The notes under the pieces are model-generated. The model had not been told where the DNA came from. It saw only the letters and a program-made list of their open reading frames with translations, and did not search any database. From Phallusia fumigata (lineage: Eukaryota; Chordata; Ascidiacea; Phlebobranchia; Ascidiidae), in assembly GCA_008931825.1 (NCBI GenBank), contig QXVZ01023767.1:1-28621 (forward strand): a stretch of DNA of 28,621 nucleotides, in the 5' to 3' direction. Both the position numbers and the translations under genes were made by a program. This document shows positions 1-11,600 of this stretch, one piece after another. Every line of letters begins with the position of its first letter. The first letter of the stretch is position 1.

Positions 1-67
1 TTGGCGTAAGTGCAAATTGCGTCATCTCAACCACAGTCCTTCACACGGCGATAACATCACGCGGCGT

Positions 68-75
68 TGACGTCA
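68..75. promoter_or_regulatory. CRE palindrome TGACGTCA
   Basis: Perfect 8-base CREB/ATF palindrome in the CpG-rich left flank. The match is exact; binding is not shown. It is one of eight such sites in the window. Confidence 0.4.
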
Positions 76-386
76 CTGGGCGTGGAACTTGCGTTGTGCC
101 GGCGCGAATCGATCGGTGGCAAGAAAAAAGTAAAACCGTCGCCTGCGGAATCGGGGGAGCAGGAAAATCAGGAACTGCGGAATACGACGTTTGCGGAAAT
201 GCTTACTTGTGACAGGCGTTGGCGCAAATTCGTTCGTTTTGTGGCAAAGTAAAGTTGAAGACGGCGAAAAGTCACGTTTTCCGCGTTTTACTGCCGCGGA
301 AATCCGGAAACTCGCGATCGGCTGCGTTATCGCGTCCAGGTAGCTTGTTACGTCACACGAACCTTCGCCTTCAGCGGCATGTTTTG

Positions 387-400
387 CCACGAGGGGGCGC
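387..400 (+). promoter_or_regulatory. CTCF-like motif CCACGAGGGGGCGC
   Basis: This 14-mer matches the core of the vertebrate CTCF consensus closely and is identical to the 14-mer at 2589-2602 in the same orientation. That the organism uses this motif is assumed, not shown. Confidence 0.35.
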
Positions 401-700
401 AACGCGTCACTGACACAGTTTCGTGAATAGGTAAATGAGGAAACGGCGTTTGTCGCAAAATGAGCGCGAAACGGCGACACAGGGGCAACGTTTCTGGTCA
501 GTGGGCCTCTGGGGCGTCAGTAAAACGAACACAAGTCGGTAAAATACAATTGCACAGGCGGGCGTTGTGGTTTAGTTGAGAAGCCCACAATGCAAAATCT
601 CAATGTGAAGTTTTCGTCGCTGGCGCTTGTGACGCTCAGATAGAGGAATTCAAATAAATTGCAACGACAGAACTTGTGCGTAGAGAGCAAGAACAGAGTC

Positions 701-706
701 TTTATT
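701..706 (-). terminator. candidate poly(A) signal of TNRC6
   Basis: TTTATT on the plus strand reads AATAAA on the minus strand. It is the only perfect hexamer I found downstream of the TNRC6 stop within this window, and the minus-strand sequence after it is T-rich. A variant ATTAAA lies at 936-941 on the minus strand. If used, it gives a 3' UTR of about 1.55 kb. Confidence 0.35.
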
Positions 707-1061
707 TGTCGCACGAGGGAAACAGTGAGGTGAGAATAAGCTGAGTCATGCTACGCCACGGTTTCAGGAAAGTTGAGTCATGTTACGTTTTTTAGATGCA
801 AGCAGAGCTCAGAGAATATTTCACGAGCCTGCTGTTTTGGAGTGACGGGGCAGAAATGGAAATAAAAAGCTGACTCATATTTCGTCATGTGTAAGATCAA
901 AGGGCAAGCGATGATTATGAATCAGTTTAATATTTTTATGTGCTGGTTCAATACATTTATGCAATAAAAACGGCGTTTGCGTTACTTCAGCGCTAAGCGG
1001 TTAGTCGATTGGTAAACGGGTTCAAAGCCGGGCACAAGAAAGTGGCAAAAGTACTATGTGA

Positions 1062-1069
1062 TGACGTCA
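1062..1069. promoter_or_regulatory. CRE palindrome TGACGTCA
   Basis: Perfect CREB/ATF palindrome in the CpG-rich left flank; function not shown. Confidence 0.35.
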
Positions 1070-2248
1070 GACGCCTTAAATCGATGTGGAGAGATTGTTC
1101 TTATGTGTGCAAATCATTGTCAGGGCAATCCGGTATGTCGGCGGCTTCTATCAGGTAACAGATACAAAAAGCACCCGGAAAATTTGTTGAACTCACGTCT
1201 TGCAACCTACACGGGCTCAGGATACGTCATCTTGCATTGGCAATGGCTTTAACACGTGCGAGGATTTTTACTAGCTGGGCAGCGGCGGGTTTAAAGCACG
1301 GAGTACTGTGTAGTAGGTGGGTTTGCCTTTGTTAACTGTGAGCGGTTACTGTATTACGAACGAAAACAGAGCAAAGGGTGATAAAATGCTGCCGAACACT
1401 GCACCTGGTTACTGAGCGACACCTAGCGGGGATGGCGAAAAGCGAGCGGGGTCGATAGGTGTCGCACGCGAGTTAGTGCAAAAGAAAGATCGCCGACGGC
1501 TGCTTTTAAAATGCGTAAAACAACTGTAAAATGATTGCGTGGTTTTTCAAGGGGACGAATCGAGCTTCACAGGCCATTAGAGAAGGGAATCGAATAACAG
1601 CGCGCCCCGAAATTGCAAACTGAAACTCAGTGCGAAAAAACGTAAGTGGGCGAAAGGCGCACGCGCCGGGCAACGAAAGTAGTTTGGAATTGAACACAGT
1701 AAAGTACAGCTTCGAAGTAGTGGCGCTTGGCAAAAGAGTTGCGCGGCTGGTCACGGGACCTTTGCAGTTGCAGTACTAGGTATTACGGGAGCGAGGAATA
1801 ACAAGAACAGTAGCGAGTGGACCTTCTAGGCATGCGGGGTCGAAAAGTGCCGACGCGAAAAGGAAAAAGCGTCTTGACGTTTGTTGCGGGCGAGATACTT
1901 GGAAACAAAACACGAACGTTGAACAATCGTTGGTATAATGGCGTCGCGCAAAAGGTATTTTTTAGGCGTTAGCGTTTCGCAACGGCGCGCGGTGGCGCTG
2001 TTTAGGGTGTTTTGGTAGTAGGGGGTGCACGCTGAAGCAATGTCAGAACATCCGGGCAAAAGAATCAAGAAAATCAACAACACAGGTTATAAAAAGTGGG
2101 AGGGGGCGTCACGACAACAAAAACGGAAAACACGGAAACACGCGCGCAAACGGAAAACTGTAGCAGAAGAAGTAAACTGGGGAAAGAGCGATCCTGAACA
2201 CACACAGCGGGGGGAGGATACCGGAAGCAAGTCATGCGTGTCGCGTCG

Positions 2249-2256
2249 TGACGTCA
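2249..2256. promoter_or_regulatory. CRE palindrome next to TNRC6 stop
   Basis: Perfect TGACGTCA located two bases beyond the TNRC6 stop codon. It would be transcribed as the start of the 3' UTR, so a promoter role is doubtful. Confidence 0.35.
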
Positions 2257-2258
2257 CG

Positions 2259-2630
2259 TTACATGTTTTCGCCGCCGAGGAGATTCTCAGGTAAAAGGCT
2301 GTGCATCGGACTCATGATACGCGTCATGTCGTCGGCACCGCCGCCCGACCAGGCCGCATGACCAGGCCCGGCGCCACCTCCGACACTCTGCTGCCACCCA
2401 CCGGGCATGGGGACGTTGTTGGGGGTCGCGTTGCTCCACAGGGGCTGTCCCCCGGCGCTGGTCGTAAGGTTACCCGGTTCTGGGGGGTGGCCTGGCATCG
2501 GACCTACATGTTGGGGGGCTTGGGACATGAATCCACCCGTTGAACCGACGCCACCCATGTAACGGCCTCCGGATCCACCAGCCGCTGACCACGAGGGGGC
2601 GCTAGCGGTGGCCGACACGAAGTTATTCAC
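2259..2630 (-). CDS. TNRC6: TNRC6 exon 14 (C-terminal silencing region)
   Basis: Residues 1153-1275 and the TAA stop (2259-2261). The acceptor is at 2631-2632, phase 0. The segment is G/P/S-rich with tryptophans in PSWSA, PLWSN, GGWQQ and AAWSG contexts, which in this family contact CCR4-NOT. It ends in [12 protein letters not shown], matching the conserved family end. Unlike the upstream exons it is CpG-rich, and it contains a CTCF-like motif. Confidence 0.92.
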   Translation of the reverse strand: MNNFVSATASAPSWSAAGGSGGRYMGGVGSTGGFMSQAPQHVGPMPGHPPEPGNLTTSAGGQPLWSNATPNNVPMPGGWQQSVGGGAGPGHAAWSGGGADDMTRIMSPMHSLLPENLLGGENM

Positions 2631-5600
2631 CTGTTCATGAAAAAGAAAAAAATTCCCACTTTATCTGAGATTGAACTTTCGGCTAGCATAGCTGCAGAGT
2701 CAGTGTATATTAGATGGCTAAAGACCAACCATGGATAGTGTGCCACGGTGGGTTCAAATCCCATTGCAGGATATAGTTTTTAAGTCCAAACTTAAATGCA
2801 CCGGAATGATGGAAAGACGGCTCTGATTAGACAGAACTCAACCAACAAGTCCAGCTTAGAGTAACATATGAATGAATAAGTTGTCGCCATTTTGTCGCCA
2901 TGTGCACTTACATACAACAATAGCCAATTTACTTTATGTCTTGTTCCTTAACTGCTGTGCCAAATTATTCAGAACTGTTTCAAGAAAAGTTACATAACGC
3001 TACTACTCACATCATTGTCAGTAGCAACAGTGGCTACGAGCATAGTTGAACCTGCCATGTGCATATTCAGAGCCTTCTTTGCATTCTCGGCATCATCAGG
3101 GGATGCATACTTCACCAAAGCCATGCCCTCCATAGGACATTGGGCTTGAAACTGAATCATGGCGCCTTGTTGAATGCAAAGCTGTCGTACCGCCATCACA
3201 TCAACCTGTGTTGTTGATTGAGAGAATTGGTGAGATACAATTATAATACTCTGAGTGATTGTTTATTGTAAAACATTGCGATACTCTCGTATGAGTTGGC
3301 CTTGTTATAGAGCTGAGATACATGTTTCGACAGAGTCAGGAAAAAATGTTATAAAAATCATTAAATCATGAAAGATTGACCATTGAAAGGCAGCGCGACT
3401 TTTTATTCAAATTGTAAAAAATCTCCCCACTACAATTTTTATTTTTGACATCCGGTTTGTTTTGCATTTTCTAATCTTCACGCATCCACTATACATGCAC
3501 AAATACTTTGTATCAGCTGAATTTTTGCTGAAATGTTTGATGAATGAAGTATGTCATGTTTAAAAACTATCTGAGCCAGCATGCTTTTATGATAGGAAAA
3601 CAATCATGTCGTAATGCAAAAAATCAAACTGCAAGTGACTTTCTACCTGTGAGTTAAGATTGGTGAGAACGAGCCATGATCCCCTGGTGTCTTGCGCTTG
3701 TTGTTGATTCCCCCAAGTTCCCCCTGAAAATTAATCAGATGAGGATGCAGTTATTACAAGTTGATAGTAAATAAACAACCTTATGATAACCAATTGACAT
3801 GTCGCAACTGTGAAAAAATTCTTTAACCACATTTTTAGTAACTTTAATAGAAGTTTTGGGCAAAGATAAACATGTAAAAAAAACCACTGTAACCTGGACC
3901 ATGAAAACGAAAAGAAAATGCAAACAAAAATTTAGGCCCAAACTTTATTTTCAACTAAACCTACCTTGTGTATTTCGTGCTGTCTGGTTTTGATCCCAGC
4001 CACCTAAGTTGTTTTCCCACCCTGGCGCTGGCTCCTTGTTGGCTGTGAAGGGCGGGGCCTGTGTCGAGAGTGTCGATTGGCCAGAGGAAGACGTTTTCCA
4101 GAGGTCATGTGACAGTGACGACCGTGATTGGTTGCTGGTGGTCGTGGTAAGTGTAGCACTATTAGCACCTGGGACAAAGACATTGAATGTAACACACTTG
4201 TGTTTAAAATTTCAGTCGTCTTGTGACATTCTTATAATTAAACAACAGTACTGGGATGGCCAACTGTGCAAGTGTTTTGATTTTTCACAACACGACGTAT
4301 TGTGACGAGGCTAAGGAGAAGGCACAACAACCTATTTTCATAATTTATTTTCAGTCTGAAGTGCAAAAATTTACACGTGGATGTGCAATTTTCAAAATTA
4401 GTATGAGCAAAACAATTGGCTAAGTCCCGGCAAACAACTCTAAACCTACCAGTTGACCACATAGCCGGCGAGCTTGCTTCCAGAGCATTTGTGCTTGAAG
4501 AAGGCGCAGCAGATGGGTCGTCCACATTATTGTTCTGTGCCCCGGTAGACGATTCCGAGAGAGCACTTCTCTCCCGCTTGAGTACCTGGTCAAGTCCAGA
4601 GTAAAATGTTTTTTGTTGAACAGAACAATTAGCGGCTGTTGGCAAGTACGATATTTGTAATAAACCATGTAAAATGTTATTTCAAAATATGCCAAGAGAA
4701 AAAATTTGTGCTAAGATCTGTTAAAATGCAGGATCTAGAAACAAGGTTACAAATATTGTGCATATTGTTCCATGTGTCTTGAATTGGCTGTCACCCATAA
4801 CACCCCGGGAATCGATGCCTATTGGATCAATTAATGTCTTACAAAGGAAACTGTCTAAATTTTATCCAGTTCAAACATTGTTTAGTAATTTACCCAAACA
4901 ATTTGGGCCTAGCAGGGTAACTGCTTGGGCTATAGGGTCAAACAAAGCAGTCAATACACAACAGTATCATGTTCAATCTAAATTACAATTAGTTCCCAAC
5001 ACATTTAAAATTTCATCACATTTGGACATTCTTAAAAACTCGACTACCTAGCACCAGGAAAGTTTCAACCAAGTTGGTCAACTAACAACAAAGAAACAGA
5101 AAAAAACAACATATGCACCCATAAAATGATTTGCAGTTTAATTTTACCTGGTCAGCATCCCTTACAGTATTAATGGACATAGTTTTTGCAACAGCAACAC
5201 TTCCAGGGGTAATGTCCGGGTCCAACTCGGGGTCGATGTGCCGGAAGCCTTTCCATGGAACTCCGGGAGTAAATTCCGGGGGACCAATGTCAGCCAAAGA
5301 CCTGCAATAGGACACGTTATTGCTGAATTTGAAATGTTATACAAATGTATCAATGGTACTAGCAATGCGACCCAAATAATAAAAGTTCTTCAACAATGAT
5401 TCTGACTATATTGAAACTCTGGAAGTCAATATTAAAACTTGTCTGTGGGAGTGAAAGCAGTGTGTCCCCGTGACCCATAATTATTACCTTTTGTACATTA
5501 ATGTGTCAAGGACAAAGCTTCAGACAACAAATATTAGGAATGAGCATTCAGCGTCTCATTTTAAGACTTGGCCAAGCTCATTGTGACACCACACTTTTTT

Positions 5601-8600
5601 GACAGACCCATAGATTGGTGGCCATGTTTTTTTTAAATTAGCCACTAATCATGCAAGATGAAACTTGCTGATTTCAGGGAGAAAGCATTTGATTATTTAC
5701 ACATCGTAACTTGGACTGATTTGAAATCTTTGATCATTGTTATGCAATGCTCAGCAAATTTGGTTGAACACTGAGAATGAAAAGTTGTGATGCTAGATTG
5801 CTAGGCACCAAGTGGTGGTACAGGTGGACTTATAGTTCTAAGTACTACACCAGGAAACGTCATATTAGCATGTACTAATGTAGATTGTACATAATGATTT
5901 GGAGATGAAAANAGTTCTAAGTACTACACCAGGAAACGTCATACTAGCATGTACTAATGTAGATTGCAAATAATGATTTGGAGATGAAAAAAGAAAGCAC
6001 AATTGAACTTACGTGCTTTGATCCGTGGCTGTTGCAATATCATTTGGAAGAGAAATACTTTGCTCGGATTGACTTAGTGCTGATTTTCCTGAAACATACA
6101 TCATTGAATCAGATTCACTGAGCCTTAAATTTTTGATAGGGCATTTTAACATATTGTATTCTGCTTGAAAAACCTCTGCCACACTGATGTTTTCATGCTT
6201 TGTAATTTATACAACACGAACCAAAAGAATATGCTAGCTTCACTTCAAGCACAAAACCCAACTTAAGAATGCCCCCCATTCCAACCAACATATACGCAAA
6301 GTAGTTAGCACAACATCCTGTATATTGCAGTCACAACATACAGGGTAAGTTCAAGACTGTATATCCTCTAATAAATTCACATAACACCCACCACCGTTGT
6401 CGTTTGGCATGAAAGCAGATTTCCCACCCATCTTGCGGAACTCGTCAAGGGGTGAGCCGTAACGTAAGCCGTTAATATTGCTGTCGCCCGTCGGCCCCAG
6501 GTTAATGTTAGGAAGGTTGTTGGATTGCATCATGTTATTATCAAAACCTGGCATCGATTTGTTGGTCTGCCAGTTCATAAGGCGCGAGGAACTGTAAAGG
6601 CATGACACTTACTTATTGCACAGCTGCAAGTTCAAAAATTCTTTGGAAAACAACAAACTGTTTAGTCTAGTAGTGGAATGTAAAAGTATGAACAGGTTTA
6701 CAAAACACAAGGTATCACAATGCCTGACTTTAAACACCTATTTCGGGCCTAAATGTGGAAAGGATAAAAGAAGTGCCTGGCCAACCAACGAATTTTGGGC
6801 AACATACGTGGTTGGTGAAGGAATAGATGACATTGGCATGCCGGATGGCAATGCCTGTCCGATAGCTCCCATACTGTTGAGAGGAGACATCATGGATTGA
6901 CCAGGATTGCGAATTCCGGGCATGTCCATACCACCCAGTGTTCCATTGCTCTTGGCAAGATTAGACTGCGTTTTTTGCAACATATTCTGCATGATCACAC
7001 TGCGTTGGTTCTGCAAGTAAAAAACGAGTTAGGCCATGTCACAAGTTTTTGTAAGTTTATGTACCAGGCAGTTGAGTGTGAATTTATTGGAATAAAAATG
7101 CCTCTGTGGTGCAAGTGGCTCAAACAGTTTTCTCAGGGTCAGTCCTTTAGCTCAGGGTGGTCCAATTTTGTATACATCTGGGGCCACAGGAGTGTTTTAG
7201 CACAAGCTCGCGGCCTCAATCACAAACACAGTTCACCTATAACATCTATGCAAGTCCCATTCAACCAATATTCATGCAATCTAGGCTACATGGTACTAAA
7301 TTAATTCCCAGGAGAATGGTCAATGTAACTATTGAGCTAAGCTGAATTTTAACTGTACGTTAATGTTCGGAATAATTTGAGGTGTTCTGTGTGCTGCAAA
7401 AGTCTAGAGGGTTGCAGGCAAATATTTGGACCACACTGTTAAAACTGACAAGCTGGTTCACTATCTGCTTGTGGTTGTGTTTTACAAATAATAACAACTT
7501 TTCACCCTTGAAAAAATTTAATTACATGTCTCATAATATTTATTTGACAATTTTTTTTAAACATTATCATGTTAGCATATTCCCACTTGTGGAGTTTTAC
7601 AGGTTCAAAAATAGTCCAAACTCCATTTAATTTGATTTAAACCAGTTTTTCTATGCAAAACTAATTAAATCACAAGAAAAAAATCATGTAAGAATGCAAA
7701 ACTATGCAAAACTAATTAAATAATTAAATCACAAAAAGAAATTTCTGGTTATTTATTTCTTTTTATTGATTGTGGATTTGGGGGCATCAGGGAAATTTAA
7801 AGGTCAACCCAAGGCCAAAAAAATAATTCACAATTCTTGTTTATGATGCTATACAAAATATCAACATCTCAACAATAGTTTCGCCCTTGAAAGATTCAGC
7901 TTGGCGGCAACCAACAAACTTAAAGTTATTGGGGAGAAATAAACATGATACCTCAATATACTGGTGACACTGTCGAAGCATTCTGGTCAAAGTCTCAAGC
8001 TGCTGTTGTTTTGGAATTGGAGGGATGTTCTGCAAAATACATGAAAAATTGAAAAAAGGGGCTTTGGAACTTTTTGTATATGAGAGTAACAATAGATTTT
8101 TAGCATTTGCAGTGGTACATTTGAAGTACATTTAAAAGCTTGTGTGTCTAAACAACAATTGTAATTTAAAGAATGAGGTTGCCTCAATGTACAGGGGTGT
8201 AATACAAAAATATCTTTTTTCACTATTGGCCTTTAAAGATAGGGACAAAACCCCTGTTATGACATTACTGTCTTTTGTTTAAACCCCAAATTAGCATTTT
8301 TAGACTCTGCAATATATGGTTAAACAAAAAAACAAACAAACAATTAAATCAAAATACAAAAACAAATATATTTCTATAACAGCAGTACATGTAAAAATAG
8401 AGAATGATTTCAACCTGTTACCACTTACTGATCACAGCACCACATCATTTTTAAATGTGTTTTTCAATTACATTTTAGTTACAGTCAATTTAATCTTTCA
8501 CATCAAAAATCTGCCACATTTCAGATCTTTTAGCAGATGTGCTTCTTGATTTTTTATGATATTCACTGTTTTAAAAGTTTGGTTTTGACTGGATGGCAAA

Positions 8601-11600
8601 CATGTATTTAGGCCAAATTGTTTCAATAACTGATTCTAAATTGCCAGCAAATTGAACCCTGGAAAAATCATGTCAACAAAAGAACAACCAAGATCCGACG
8701 AATACAAACAGATACAGGGTCTACCTTGTTCTGTTGCACTCTATTTATTTGAATCTGCAGTTGCTGGTACTCTGAGGCTTTGTTCACTAGCTGAAGAAGA
8801 GCTTGAATGTGCTGTGGCGACATCAACTGGGGATTGAGAACTTGGGCGGGTATAATTCCAGCTGCTACTGCTTGTTGAATCTAGATCCGGAAAACCACGT
8901 TGTTAGTTGCTTTAAACCAAGTACCTGGTGTTTTAGCTATATCTACTAATGGAAAGATTGGGATATGAACCTTCACATGCCCTTAAAACCTTGTCATTTT
9001 ACAGGAGGTATTTAATTTTATATTAGGAGGTATATAAGTAGGGTCCTTAAAAAAGTTTTTCCTTTTTTGGCAGTTTTCCTTAGTTATTTTCACTTAATGC
9101 TAAAGTACAACCCAAAAAATGCAGTTTGTTTGAAATCAAAATTTAAAAAAACAAACAAAAACAGCTGTGTATACACACTAAATTAATGCTTTGATGGGTT
9201 GGTTCAAATATGCCAAACAGGCCTTACACATGATGTGCTGATGAAAGCAAAACAAATGGATTTAATGACCAATTTCCATGTAATGTCAACATACATTGAT
9301 GTTTTCGCCAGCAATAGTGGTAAATTCACTACAATGCCTGACTGAGATAAAAATAATTTTACACCATGACACATAGAGGTCGCCTAAGGTTCGGCCAGTC
9401 ATTTGACAATTTGTGAATACATTGTGCACTGCATATAACACCTGGTGAAATTGTTGCTGAAGCTGTAGTGGTGCTGCAGGTGGCAATTGATTTCGAAGCA
9501 TCATGTTCTGTTGATTAAGGTTGGGTTGTGGAGGCATCATGCCACGAGGCGCTGTAAAGCAATAACAGTCAATATATTGGGCGTATGCATACATACCAAC
9601 CAAATTTTTACTATGATATAATTCATGGCAAAATGAACTTTAAAACCAAAATTGTCTCTACCATCTTATCATTTGCTCAATTTAACAGTCTGGTAATGGA
9701 CACTTTGAGATTTTAAAACCTTGTTTTACAAAGTTTCATTTACCATGATAACTACATTTTTTAAAAATACCTTTTTGTGACAAAGAAAAAACATTTGAAA
9801 GAATTTTCAAACATTTATCGAAAGAATTTTATAGGTAGCATCTTGACATTTAACATGTTGTTTCTTCTAATAAGTATGAACAAACCAGCAAATCAAGCCA
9901 ATTTTGTTTTGCATGTGCTTGCTTTCATTAACACATGCAGCAATTATCTTTTGAGAAGATAAGTCTAGTATTGTTATAAAGCTCACCATAATCCATGTTG
10001 TTTTTCATCATTTGATCAGGCTGCAATTACAAACAATATGTTGCAAATTATAACTTCTGCTTTGCAATACAAAAAAAACATTCATTTAATATACCTTTCC
10101 CATCTGTTGCCCCCATCCACCATTCGGAGCATCACCCTGCCCCCAGTGTTGTTCATTGGATTGGCCCCAACCCATATTAGGCTTGCTACCACCAGCATTC
10201 CAGTTGGCGCCAGGGCCTCCTTTGTCCCACTTATCGCCCCCAGCAGCCTTGCCTCCCCATCCTGTGGTGCCGTTGTCAATGGCCGTGGGTCGAGTTGGAG
10301 AAGCTTCTCCCCAACCTTCTCTACGGGGAGAGGGTGGGCGGTTTTGAACAGGGTTCGCTTGAGGTGGAGCTCCCCAACCCTTAGCTGCTGCATCAGTGTT
10401 GACATTGGGATTTGGTGGACCAGGGAGGGATTCTCCCGCACCGTTTTTGCCTTTCTTGTCCCACAAATTCACCTTGTTATAGCCACCTGGATCACCCCAG
10501 GCAGCGGTTCCATTATCCACAGTGCTTGGTCTACGAGCAGCCATCGGGGGCTCCGCTGGCCTGCCCCACGACTGGTCAGCAACTGGTGACTGGGGCATTG
10601 GGTTAGCACCCCAGTTTGAACCAGATTGCATAGGACGAGAGTTTCCTGCTGCACCCCATCCTGATCCAGGTGCACCCCCACCACTGTTGTCTGTTGGTGG
10701 CATATTGCCCCAGCCTTGATTAGATGGTGCTTGCTGGGGAACAGGGGCCCCCCAACCAGTGGGGGTCACAGGAGCCTGGCCAGGCATATCATTCCATCTG
10801 CCAGTTATATTTTGTGTGTTTTGCTGGGAGTCACCCCAACCTGAAGCAGCACCAGAATTTCCAGACACATATGAAGGGCGAGGTTGCTGTTGTTGTTGTT
10901 GTTGCTGTTGAGGCTGCTGCTGCTGCTGCTGTGTAGGCACACCCCAGTTTTGTGATGGTGCTTTGGGTTGATTGAAGTTACCCCCAGCACCACCACCACC
11001 CCCAACACCCCAGTTGTTACTTGGCTTATTATCACCCCAACCTTGCGTTGGCATTTGTCCGCCTGGCTTGCCCCAAGCCTCAGTTCCATTGCTTACAGTA
11101 GATTGCTGTCGTGTCATCGCCATATTGTCCACAACATTCCAGCTGGTTCCCTGTTGAATAGGCTTTTTGCCCCAGCCTTCATGGGAATTTACCAGCTGTT
11201 GCACAGGATCATTCTCATTGGGAGTAGGCAGTGGTGTTGTGCCAGCAGAACTTTCTGCCAAATCTTGCTCACTCTCGGCAGGAGGTGATTCAGAACTGCC
11301 AGTACTAGATGACAGCCCTGCTGCCGCTGCTTTTGCCCATGAAGATGGATGGCTGCTGCTCACAGCTTGTGTAGTAGATGCAAGTGTTTGCGGATTGCTC
11401 TGTACTGGGTCAGGGCTTTGCATATTAGTTGTAGGCAAGGTTGGAGTGCTTTCTGGGGCACCCCAGCCACTAGCACCGCTATCGTTTACCTGGGGTACCT
11501 GAGAAACTTGCCCACCACCCCAACCACTTTGTTGGGTAACTGTCGATTTACTCCAAACCGCTGTCCCATCATCAACAGATTGTGGCATTTGTCCCCATGA

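Larger units (their letters stand above)
1..700. other. CpG-rich flank without recognised gene
   Basis: This stretch is rich in CG dinucleotides and in A and G on the plus strand. The open frames, including a 135-codon minus-strand frame at 73-480, show no recognisable domain and have basic, low-complexity translations. It holds a perfect CRE palindrome (68-75) and a CTCF-like motif (387-400). It lies beyond the candidate TNRC6 poly(A) signal, so it is probably intergenic, but this is not certain. Confidence 0.5.
707..2258 (-). other. candidate 3' UTR of TNRC6
   Basis: The sequence follows directly after the TNRC6 stop codon and is clearly pyrimidine-rich and CpG-rich on the minus strand, a skew that continues to about 700. 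No open frame in it resembles a known protein. The extent is inferred from base composition and the AATAAA at 701-706. It contains CRE palindromes at 1062-1069 and 2249-2256 and a weak tRNA-like stretch near 990-1035. An alternative is that the UTR is short and most of this is intergenic. Confidence 0.4.
7011..7951 (-). other. TNRC6 intron 5
   Basis: 941 nt, very AT-rich. It contains a candidate hAT-like MITE (7153-7438) and a short imperfect tandem duplication (7651-7737). Confidence 0.8.

Noticed and set aside
73-480. 135-codon open frame on the minus strand in the left flank.
   Set aside because: Its translation is basic and low in complexity, without a domain or ATG context. CpG-rich sequence with few stop codons gives such frames by chance.
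990-1035. tRNA-like stretch with GGTTCAAAGCC.
   Set aside because: The B-box has a mismatch at a key position, the anticodon arm is absent and no acceptor stem pairs. Too weak to list as a feature.
4004-4195. Minus-strand 63-codon frame (with a different reading of exon 11).
   Set aside because: It overlaps TNRC6 exon 11 in a frame that cannot join exons 10 and 12; the true frame contains DLWKT and GWENN.
6674-6692. TGGAATGTAAAAGTATG resembles mature miR-1, with an intact seed.
   Set aside because: Two bases are missing compared with miR-1, and no complementary arm lies within 80 bases on either side, so there is no hairpin. It lies in a TNRC6 intron and is probably chance.
8960-8980. B-box-like GGTTCATATCC on the minus strand.
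   Set aside because: One mismatch, no T-stem and no A-box in reach.
10038-10589. 183-codon plus-strand open frame.
   Set aside because: It is antisense to TNRC6 exon 1, whose GW-rich coding bias keeps the other strand open. No domain seen.
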